Source of the DNA: JBOGDS01 sp050743075
Lineage (GTDB): Bacteria > Actinomycetota > Actinomycetes > Jiangellales > Jiangellaceae
Direction: 5' to 3'
Length of the DNA: 6,278 nucleotides
Assembly (NCBI GenBank): GCA_050743075.1
Contig: JBOGDS010000138.1
Span: 1-6,278, forward strand
Shown piece after piece: positions 1 through 6,278 of the stretch (positions within the stretch are counted from its first letter, which is position 1; every line of letters starts with the position of its first letter). Below the pieces are notes generated by a model. It was not told the origin of the DNA. It worked only from the letters and a program-made list of their open reading frames with translations, and ran no database searches. The position numbers were made by a program, and so were the translations under genes.

Positions 1-1
1 G

Positions 2-199
2 TACCTGGCCACGGTGATCGACTGCCACACCAAGGCCGTGGTCGGCTGGTCGATGGCCAAGCACATGCGCACGTCCTTGATCTGTGACGCGCTGACCATG
101 GCAGCTGGCAACGTCGACGTCGCCATGACGCGCACCCGGGAGCTGCCGGAGGCGATCCCTGCAACCACACCGGCACAACCCGCGTCAACGTCCGCCTGA
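2..199 (+). pseudogene. IS3-family transposase (OrfB) fragment, 3' truncated
   Basis: Reading from base 2 gives YLATVIDCHTKAVVGWSMAK, then HMRTSLICDALTMAAGNVD. This is the start of the rve/DDE integrase core of IS3-family OrfB; the Asp in TVID corresponds to the first catalytic acid. Similarity stops at about base 120. The next expected block (HSDRGSQYTS with the second catalytic Asp) and the C-terminal Glu region are absent. Instead an unrelated Ala/Pro/Thr-rich tail runs to a TGA at 197-199. The N-terminal half lies outside the window, so I cannot say whether the upstream part is intact. As seen it cannot be a working transposase. Bases 120-226 show no other recognisable gene. The identification rests on motif recognition, and the exact IS group is not determined. 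Confidence 0.8.
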
Positions 200-215
200 G
201 CGCGCCGGCCAAATC

Positions 216-220
216 GGAGG
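216..220 (+). promoter_or_regulatory. Ribosome binding site of dhaK
   Basis: GGAGG lies 6 bases before the ATG at 227. It fixes the dhaK start upstream of the frameshift. The downstream in-frame ATG at 429 has no comparable site and would skip the substrate-binding GGGSGHEP loop. Only 27 bases separate the preceding stop from this start, so there is little room for a native promoter. Confidence 0.75.
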
Positions 221-226
221 ACCGAC

Positions 227-1229
<1,003 letters not shown>

Positions 1230-1231
1230 CG

Positions 1232-1870
1232 ATGTCCGATGCCGTCACCTTGGCAGGCCTGGAGGCCTGGGTCCGCGGGTTCGCTGCCCTGATCGGGGAG
1301 AACAAGGAGCAGCTGACGCAGCTCGATGCCGCGATCGGCGACGCCGATCACGGCACGAACATGGACCGGGGGATGACGGCGGTGCTCGCGGCGCTGGACG
1401 GTGGCGATCCACCGGCCAGCGCCGCGGCGCTGTTCAAGCAGGTCGGCATGACCCTGGTGAGCACGGTGGGCGGCGCCAGCGGACCGCTGTTCGGTACGTT
1501 CTTCCTCCGCTTCGGCACGGGAGCGGGCGAGGTCACCGAGCTCGATCCGAAGGGCTTCGCCGCCGCTCTGCGTGCGGGTCTCGACGGCATCGTCGCCCGC
1601 GGCAAGGCCGAGGCCGGCGACAAGACGATGTACGACGCCCTGGCGCCATCGGTCGACGTCCTCGACGCCGCGCTCGACGGCGGCGGGGATCTCGCGACGG
1701 CGTTGCGTGCGGCGTGCGATGCGGCCGAGGCCGGTCGAAACGCGACGATCCCGATGCTGGCCCGCAAGGGACGGGCCTCGTACCTCGGCGAGCGCAGCGT
1801 CGGACACCAGGACCCGGGGGCGACCAGCGTTGAGCTGCTGGTGCGCACGGCCGCGGACGCCCTGGGCTGA
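1232..1870 (+). CDS. dhaL: Dihydroxyacetone kinase, ADP/ATP-binding subunit DhaL
   Basis: DhaL keeps ADP tightly bound as a cofactor. DhaM rephosphorylates it, and it passes the gamma-phosphate to Dha held by DhaK. The 212-residue product has the usual length of the family. The Mg-nucleotide loop is clear: DAAIGDADHGTNMDRGM, with Asp32, Asp37 and Asp39 as the metal-binding acids. GGASGPLFG follows at 80-88, then GDKTMYDAL at 129-137, and the C-terminal RASYLGERSVGHQDPGA at 181-197 that closes the nucleotide barrel. All key residues are present, with no sign of damage. The ATG lies 2 bases after the dhaK stop, with GGGGAG (1219-1224) 7 bases upstream inside the end of dhaK, so translation is probably coupled. 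A longer reading in the same frame from 809 is only the open frame behind dhaK. Confidence 0.95.
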   Translation: MSDAVTLAGLEAWVRGFAALIGENKEQLTQLDAAIGDADHGTNMDRGMTAVLAALDGGDPPASAAALFKQVGMTLVSTVGGASGPLFGTFFLRFGTGAGEVTELDPKGFAAALRAGLDGIVARGKAEAGDKTMYDALAPSVDVLDAALDGGGDLATALRAACDAAEAGRNATIPMLARKGRASYLGERSVGHQDPGATSVELLVRTAADALG

Positions 1871-1881
1871 CGGAGCACGAC

Positions 1882-4308
1882 ATGGTCGGTCTAGTGGTCG
1901 TCTCCCACAGCCCGGCGCTGGCCCGCGCGGCGGTGGCCCTGGCGGGCGAGATGATCCACGGCCGGACCGTTCGCACCGCCGTCGCTGCCGGCCTGGACGA
2001 GACGACCTTCGGAACCGACGCCGTGCGGGTCAGAGAGGCGATCGAGGAGGTCGACGGTCCCGGAGGCGTCCTGGTGCTGATGGACCTCGGCAGCGCCGTG
2101 CTCTCGGCGGAGCTGGCGGTCGACCTGCTCGACCCGGACGTCGCCGCCCGGGTCCGGCTGTGCGCGGCGCCCATCGTCGAAGGTCTCGTCGCGGCCACGG
2201 TCGCAGCGGCAGGAGGCGCGTCGCTACCGGAGGTCGAGGCCGAAGCCGCGGCGGCCCTTGCCGGCAAGCAGTCCCACCTCAGCGCCCCTGCCGCCGCCAA
2301 GACCCCGGAAACCGTCGAGGAACCGTCGGCCCAAGCAGTCTTCGTGGTCGCCAACACCCACGGCCTGCATGCCCGCCCCGCCGCACGGCTGGTCGCCGAG
2401 ACGCGCAGCCTCGACGCGCGGGTCCGGCTGCGCAACCTCACCACCGGTTCCGGGACCGTGCCCGGCTCGAGCCTCAGCCGGGTCGCGACGCTCGGTGCCC
2501 TCTCCGGACATCGCATCGAGGTCACCGCCAGCGGCAGCCAGGCTCGAGAGGCCGTCGAGCACGTCGTGGCGCTCGCGTCCCGTCGCTTCGACGAGGCCGA
2601 TGCCACGCCCGCCGCGAGTGTCCCCGTCATGGCGGTCCCGCGCGGCCCCCACCCGGCATCGCCGGGCATCGCCGTCGGCCCGGTGTGGCACCCCGGCGGC
2701 CATGCGGTCGGCGTCGAGACCGCACCGGTCGGCGATCCCACGACCGAGTGGCGCCGGGTCCGCGGCGCCGTCGCCGCCGTGCGGCGCGAGACGGTTCACA
2801 CCCGGGCGCAGACTGCGCGTGAGCTCGGCGAAGCGGCGGCCGGTGTCTTCGACGCCCACCTCATGCTGCTCGACGACTCCGAACTGCTCGACGACGTGCG
2901 CCGCCGGATCGACGCCGGCAGCAGCGCTCCGGTGGCGTGGTCGGAGGTCCTGGCTGCAACGCAGGCCGACCTCGAAGGTCTGCCGGACGACTACCTGCGC
3001 GCCCGGGCCGCCGATTTCGGTGCGGTACGCGACCAGGTGCTGCTCGCGATGTACGGGCGCGCCTCGACCTTCGAGTTGCGCGAGGGCGTTCTCGTCGCCG
3101 CCGACCTGACGCCGGCCCAGGCTGCCACCCTCGACCGCGGAACGGTGGCGGGCATCGTTCTCGCATACGGCAGCCCGACGTCGCACAGCGCGATCCTGGC
3201 CCGGTCCCGGGGCATCCCGGCCGTCGTCGGTGCGGGTGCCGGGGTGCTCGCCGTCCCGGACGGGACGACGATCGCCCTGGACGGAGAGAGCGGCGAGGTG
3301 ATGGTCGATCCCGGCCCCGAGACGCTCGTGACGATCAAGGCACGGGCGGCTGACCGCGACCGGCGGTTCGACAGAGCCATGCGAGCGGCCCGGCATCCGG
3401 CCGTCACCCGTGACGGCACGACGATCCACGTCGCCGCCAACGTCAGCGACGCCGCCGAGGCAGCCGTGGCCGTCGAGCACGGAGCCGACCGGGCCGGGCT
3501 GATCCGTACCGAGTTCCTCTTCCTGAGCCGCGAGACAGCGCCGACGGTCGACGAGCAGGAGGCCGCTTACCGGGCCAATGCCGAGCGCCTCGGCGGGCGC
3601 CGGGGAGTCTTCCGCACGTTCGACGTCGGGGGCGACAAGCCGCTGCCGTACATCGACGTGCCGGTCGAGGCGAACCCTTTCCTCGGGCTGCGCGGCATTC
3701 GTCTAGCCCTGGCCCGGCCCGACCTCCTGCTCGACCAGTTGCTGGCGATCTGCCGAGTCGCCGCCGACCTCCCGGTCAGCGTCATGTTCCCGATGGTCGG
3801 CCACGTCGACGAACTCCTGGCGGCGCGGGCAGTGCTCGACGACGCCGCGACCGTCGACGGCCGCGCGCTGCCGGGCGGCCTCGAGGTCGGCGTCATGGTC
3901 GAGGTGCCGGCCGCAGCGTTGAAGGCGGACTCGTTGGTCCCGCACGTCGACTTCTTCAGTATCGGGACCAACGACCTCACCCAGTACACGCTGGCCGTCG
4001 AGCGGGGCAACGACGCCCTCACCGCGACCGCCGACCCGCTCGACCCCGCTGTGCTCCGGCTGGTCGACCATGTGTCCCGAGCCGCCGCCGGACAGGCCAA
4101 GGTCGCGGTCTGCGGCGAGGCGGCCTCCGATGCGGCGGCGGTGCCCATACTCGTGGGTCTCGGCGTCGACGAGTTGAGCGTCACACCGTACGCGGTGCCG
4201 CTGGTGAAGCAGGCCGTGTGCAACCTGGACCTTGCGGACTGCCGGCCGCTCGCCCGCGCCGCGCTGGACCTGGCCACGGCCGCCGAGGTCCGCGCCCTCA
4301 CATCCTGA
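1882..4308 (+). CDS. dhaM: PTS-type phosphoryl donor of Dha kinase: DhaM (EIIA-like) - HPr - complete Enzyme I fusion
   Basis: This 808-residue protein carries phosphate from PEP to DhaL-bound ADP. Domains: EIIA-Man-like DhaM about 1-125, with VSHSPALA and phospho-His9; an Ala/Glu/Pro-rich linker about 126-150; HPr about 151-238, with GLHARPAA and His163; Enzyme I about 257-808, starting PASPGIAVGPV. In Enzyme I the phospho-His435 sits in SPTSHSAILARS. The PEP-binding half has RTEFLFLS (Arg542), FRTFDVGGDKPLP (Arg578), VEVPAAA (Glu674), IGTNDLTQYTLAVER (Asn697, Asp698) and VCGEAASD (Cys744). These correspond to the active-site residues of E. coli EI. E. coli DhaM ends inside EI and needs separate PtsI and PtsH; here EI looks complete, so the relay could be self-sufficient. 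CGGAGC lies just before the ATG, 11 bases after the dhaL stop. Databases may label it ptsP or ptsI; the dha context favours dhaM. It could also phosphorylate other PTS partners. Confidence 0.94.
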   Translation: MVGLVVVSHSPALARAAVALAGEMIHGRTVRTAVAAGLDETTFGTDAVRVREAIEEVDGPGGVLVLMDLGSAVLSAELAVDLLDPDVAARVRLCAAPIVEGLVAATVAAAGGASLPEVEAEAAAALAGKQSHLSAPAAAKTPETVEEPSAQAVFVVANTHGLHARPAARLVAETRSLDARVRLRNLTTGSGTVPGSSLSRVATLGALSGHRIEVTASGSQAREAVEHVVALASRRFDEADATPAASVPVMAVPRGPHPASPGIAVGPVWHPGGHAVGVETAPVGDPTTEWRRVRGAVAAVRRETVHTRAQTARELGEAAAGVFDAHLMLLDDSELLDDVRRRIDAGSSAPVAWSEVLAATQADLEGLPDDYLRARAADFGAVRDQVLLAMYGRASTFELREGVLVAADLTPAQAATLDRGTVAGIVLAYGSPTSHSAILARSRGIPAVVGAGAGVLAVPDGTTIALDGESGEVMVDPGPETLVTIKARAADRDRRFDRAMRAARHPAVTRDGTTIHVAANVSDAAEAAVAVEHGADRAGLIRTEFLFLSRETAPTVDEQEAAYRANAERLGGRRGVFRTFDVGGDKPLPYIDVPVEANPFLGLRGIRLALARPDLLLDQLLAICRVAADLPVSVMFPMVGHVDELLAARAVLDDAATVDGRALPGGLEVGVMVEVPAAALKADSLVPHVDFFSIGTNDLTQYTLAVERGNDALTATADPLDPAVLRLVDHVSRAAAGQAKVAVCGEAASDAAAVPILVGLGVDELSVTPYAVPLVKQAVCNLDLADCRPLARAALDLATAAEVRALTS

Positions 4309-4322
4309 GGCTCCCGCGTGCG

Positions 4323-4333
4323 TGACCAGGTCA
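4323..4333. repeat. Short inverted repeat TGACC-A-GGTCA downstream of dhaM
   Basis: The 5-base arms are perfectly complementary around a single A. The repeat sits 14 bases after the dhaM stop and 27 bases before the lipoprotein start. It could be a half-site pair for a dimeric regulator. It is too short, and has no T-run, to be a convincing terminator. It may also be chance. Confidence 0.25.
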
Positions 4334-4340
4334 TGAGACG

Positions 4341-4346
4341 TACATT
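4341..4346 (+). promoter_or_regulatory. Possible -10 element for the lipoprotein gene
   Basis: TACATT fits the TAnnnT pattern of actinobacterial -10 boxes, and this 52-base gap is locally less GC-rich than its surroundings. No good -35 is visible at the expected distance. If used, transcription would start at about 4353, leaving a very short leader before GTG 4361. That would fit the lack of a clear ribosome binding site there. Confidence 0.2.
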
Positions 4347-4360
4347 CGCACCTCGACGGT

Positions 4361-5362
4361 GTGCCAGTGCTCGCTCGTCGCCTCACCGCAGGTGCCGTCA
4401 CGCTGCTCGGACTGGCCGGGTGCGCGGCCAGCGGAACGACGCCGGCGCCGACTCCTGAGTCACCCGCGGCCGGGGCGGAGGAATCGCCTACGGTCAGCGC
4501 GTCACCAACCACGTCCGCGTGCGACGAGCCCTGCTACGGACAGGCCGAGACGGTTGGCAGGCTGTCGCGCGACGTAGTCGTCGAGGTGAGCGGCATGGCG
4601 GCGAGCCGCCGGGTGCCCGGCGTGTACTACGTGGTCAGCGACCAGCCCGGCACATCGGAGGTGGTGGCGGTCCGGGAGGACGGCACGCTCGTCGCCCGGA
4701 TCAGCGTCGACGGCATGTCGGCGGAGAACGCCGAGGCGCTGGCCGTCGGGCCCTGCGACACGACCGGGCCCGACCCGTGCGTCTTCGTCGGCGACATCGG
4801 CGACCACATCGGCCGGCCCGACGTCGTCGTCCACCGGTTCCCGGAGCCCGACCTGACGACTCCTCCGCGGGACCCGGTCGCGGCGGACGCTGTTCGCTAC
4901 ACCTACCCGGACGCGCCGACCGACGCGGAGGCCCTGGTCGTCGACGACACCGGCCGGCCGATGATCGTCAGCAAGGCTGCGTTCGACCATGCGTCGGCCA
5001 CCACTGGGCCGACGCGCCTCTATCGCGGTGATCGCGAGGGTGGCGTCCTCGAACTGCTCGGCGAGATCGACCTTCCCGAGCCCGAGCGTCCCGTGTTCGC
5101 CGGCCTCGTCGGCAACGCCGTCACCGACGCGTCGTCCGCCGACGGCCGGGTGCTGCTGCGCACATACGACGAGGTCCTCGAGTTCGCAGCACCCGAGCCC
5201 GGATCGGACCTCGCGGGCTTCCCCGGCTGGCCGCTACGTCGGGTGCCGGCCCCGGACCAGATCCAGTCCGAGGCGGCCGCGTACCGCGCCGACGCCTGCG
5301 GCTACCTCACGATCTCCGAGTTCACCGGCTCGATCGACTCGGTCGACTGTCGCCCGTCGTGA
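4361..5362 (+). CDS. Predicted secreted lipoprotein, probable beta-propeller, function unknown
   Basis: The 333-residue product starts at GTG, with an in-frame stop at 4334 upstream; GTG 4367 is an alternative. The N-terminus is a lipoprotein signal: basic residues, then AGAVTLLGLAGC with lipobox LAGC and Cys21. An Ala/Pro/Ser/Thr-rich tether runs to about residue 52. The body shows repeated blade-like motifs: EVSGMAAS (75), AENAEALAVG (Glu125), VFVGDIGDH, DAEALVVDD (Glu190) and QSEAAAYRA (Glu304). This resembles a group of uncharacterised actinobacterial propeller proteins with SGLAAS, EDIALGP and VGDIGDN motifs. Six further cysteines form close pairs (54/58, 132/140, 313/330) that could be disulfides outside the membrane. 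No catalytic role can be assigned. It follows dhaM by 52 bases on the same strand, but nothing ties it to Dha metabolism. No strong ribosome binding site is seen. Confidence 0.85.
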   Translation: MPVLARRLTAGAVTLLGLAGCAASGTTPAPTPESPAAGAEESPTVSASPTTSACDEPCYGQAETVGRLSRDVVVEVSGMAASRRVPGVYYVVSDQPGTSEVVAVREDGTLVARISVDGMSAENAEALAVGPCDTTGPDPCVFVGDIGDHIGRPDVVVHRFPEPDLTTPPRDPVAADAVRYTYPDAPTDAEALVVDDTGRPMIVSKAAFDHASATTGPTRLYRGDREGGVLELLGEIDLPEPERPVFAGLVGNAVTDASSADGRVLLRTYDEVLEFAAPEPGSDLAGFPGWPLRRVPAPDQIQSEAAAYRADACGYLTISEFTGSIDSVDCRPS

Positions 5363-5363
5363 G

Positions 5364-5386
5364 GTGACTTACCGATGGTCGGTCAC
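5364..5386. terminator. Weak hairpin after the lipoprotein gene
   Basis: ACCGA-TGG-TCGGT forms a 5-base stem with a 3-base loop. GTG and CAC outside it extend the stem past an ACTT bulge. It begins 2 bases after the stop codon, a typical place for a transcript end. The stem is short and no T-run follows, so it is at best a weak or factor-assisted terminator. Confidence 0.3.
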
Positions 5387-5454
5387 AGGCCCCAGAAGGT
5401 GCCGCGCAGCCGGTCCGGTTCGCAACACTTGCGATGGGATGAGGAACGGACGCG

Positions 5455-6254
5455 ATGGACACGGCCGACCGCATCGAGCGGGCACAACCGCTGAGCGTAG
5501 CGGGAGCCGCCGGCGCCTCGGCGCGGCTCGGCACAGCGCGCCGCTCGCCGGTGCGGGCGAGACTGGCACTGTGCGGGTCCGGCTCGAGGTCGGTGCCGGG
5601 GGCATCGCCGCCGCCGCCTGCTCACCCGCGGGCGCCCGGATTCGGATCGAGGTCGAAGGCGGCGCGACCGAGGGCAGCAAGGTCAACCGCACGGGGCTCG
5701 ACGGGCGCCCGCGGACGCTACGTCTACGTCGTGCGAGCCGTCGTCGAGGGTGCGACCCTCGGGGCCGGGGACACCCTGGAGTTCGGCGTCATCGCCGGCT
5801 CGGACAACCTCCACGGCCAGCCGGGGCGCGGGGAGCTGGGGCTGACCGGATTCTGGGCGCCTGAGCTTGCCCGCGAGGCGATCTACGGCGCACTCACCGG
5901 GCGCCGCACGTACGCCACGACCGACGCGCGGATTCTCCTCGACTTCACGCTCAACGGCGCGCCGATGGGTGCGACCGCCGAGTCCGACGGGTCGAATGCG
6001 TTGAACATCCGGGCCCATGGCACCGGCGCCATCGAGAGTGTCGAGCTCATGGTCGGCGACCCGGCCAGCGGGCGCTTCGGCGTCGCGAAGCGCTGGACGC
6101 CCGACGCTGCCGACTTCGTGATCGAGTGGGAGGGCGCCACCCCCTCCCGGATCCGGCGCTCTACTACGTACGCCTACGCCAGGCTGTGTCCTATCGCGGG
6201 CGGGTCCCGATGGCATGGTCGAGCCCGACCTGGACGCGGCGGAGCATCGCATGA
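5455..6254 (+). pseudogene. Decayed DUF3604-family (PHP-like hydrolase) gene with frameshifts and inferred internal deletion
   Basis: The start is ATG 5455, with GAGGAAC at 5441-5447. Family-like sequence can be followed only by changing frame. The first frame reads MDTADRIERAQPL to ARLGTARRSPVRA. From about 5556 a second frame reads GETGTVRVRLEVGAGG and ARIRIEVEGG. From about 5707 the first frame resumes with GRYVYVVRAVVEGATL, then GLTGFWAPELAREAI, RRTYATTDARILLDF and LNGAPMG. From 6153 the second frame ends PALYYVRLRQ, then VPMAWSSPTW, stopping at 6252-6254. The C-terminal motifs are typical of DUF3604 proteins, which normally exceed 500 residues; only about 267 codons remain. Between GDTLEF and GVIAGSDN the middle, including the expected metal-binding His/Asp motifs, is missing. 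GSDNLHG may also replace an ancestral SDNH. DUF3604 is placed near the PHP metal hydrolases; substrates are poorly known. Assignment rests on recalled motifs. Non-functionality is fairly sure. Confidence 0.7.
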
Positions 6255-6278
6255 CCCCGGCCGTGCAGCGCACCGGCC
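6251..6278 (+). CDS. Possible start of a downstream gene, cut by the window edge
   Basis: An ATG at 6251 overlaps the stop of the preceding remnant as ATGA, the usual arrangement for coupled genes. GGAG at 6241-6244 lies 6 bases before it. Only MTPAVQRTG is visible before the edge, so no product can be proposed. The overlap and good ribosome binding site are the only support. Confidence 0.35.

Noticed and set aside
1533..2741. 402-residue reverse-strand ORF
   Set aside because: It is antisense to the dhaL/dhaM junction, rich in Arg/Ala/Ser/Thr and of low complexity, while the forward frames are clearly conserved.
1572..2822. 416-residue forward ORF
   Set aside because: It is an Arg-rich out-of-frame reading across dhaL and dhaM.
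2224..3480. 418-residue reverse-strand ORF
   Set aside because: It lies wholly antisense to dhaM, has no family motifs, and is typical of shadows in GC-rich coding DNA.
3703..4512. 269-residue reverse ORF spanning the dhaM end and lipoprotein start
   Set aside because: It has no recognisable motifs and overlaps two well-supported forward genes.
4989..5864. 291-residue forward ORF
   Set aside because: It is not a single gene. Its first part is out of frame within the lipoprotein gene, and only about 5556-5706 carries real DUF3604-like sequence as one piece of the remnant.
5683..6273. 196-residue reverse ORF over the 3' end
   Set aside because: It is antisense to the DUF3604 remnant, whose forward reading has recognisable family motifs.

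Overview
The window comes from a high-GC bacterium, almost certainly an actinomycete. Codons end overwhelmingly in G or C, long shadow ORFs run in every frame, Shine-Dalgarno sites are GGAG-type, and all recognisable proteins have actinobacterial-style relatives. The genus cannot be resolved from the sequence alone.

Layout: (1) Bases 2-199 hold a fragment of an IS3-family OrfB transposase. It is cut by the left edge and loses family similarity after about base 120. (2) Bases 227-4308 hold a tight, co-directional dhaK-dhaL-dhaM operon for PEP-dependent dihydroxyacetone (Dha) phosphorylation. Gaps are 2 and 11 bases and each gene has its own ribosome binding site. (3) Bases 4361-5362 encode a secreted lipoprotein with a probable beta-propeller fold and unknown function. 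(4) Bases 5455-6254 are a decayed gene related to the DUF3604 (PHP-like hydrolase) family. It has three frameshifts and, by inference, a large internal deletion. (5) A possible new gene starts at 6251, overlapping the stop of the remnant, and leaves the window.

How the genes work together: DhaK binds Dha and DhaL carries the ADP/ATP cofactor. The third protein is the phosphoryl donor. Here it is an 808-residue fusion of the EIIA-like DhaM domain, an HPr domain and a complete Enzyme I, including the C-terminal PEP-binding half that E. coli DhaM lacks. The whole relay PEP -> His435 -> His163 -> His9 -> DhaL-ADP -> Dha is therefore encoded in one operon without separate ptsH or ptsI.

The most important oddity is that dhaK carries one extra G near base 298, which shifts the frame. 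Removing it restores a 333-residue protein with catalytic His56 and Asp109 at the same positions as in E. coli DhaK. Whether the operon is really broken or this is a sequencing error cannot be decided here. The several G/C-run indels elsewhere in the window make both readings possible. I see no convincing novel system. The complete-EI DhaM fusion and the decay pattern at both flanks are the most interesting points.
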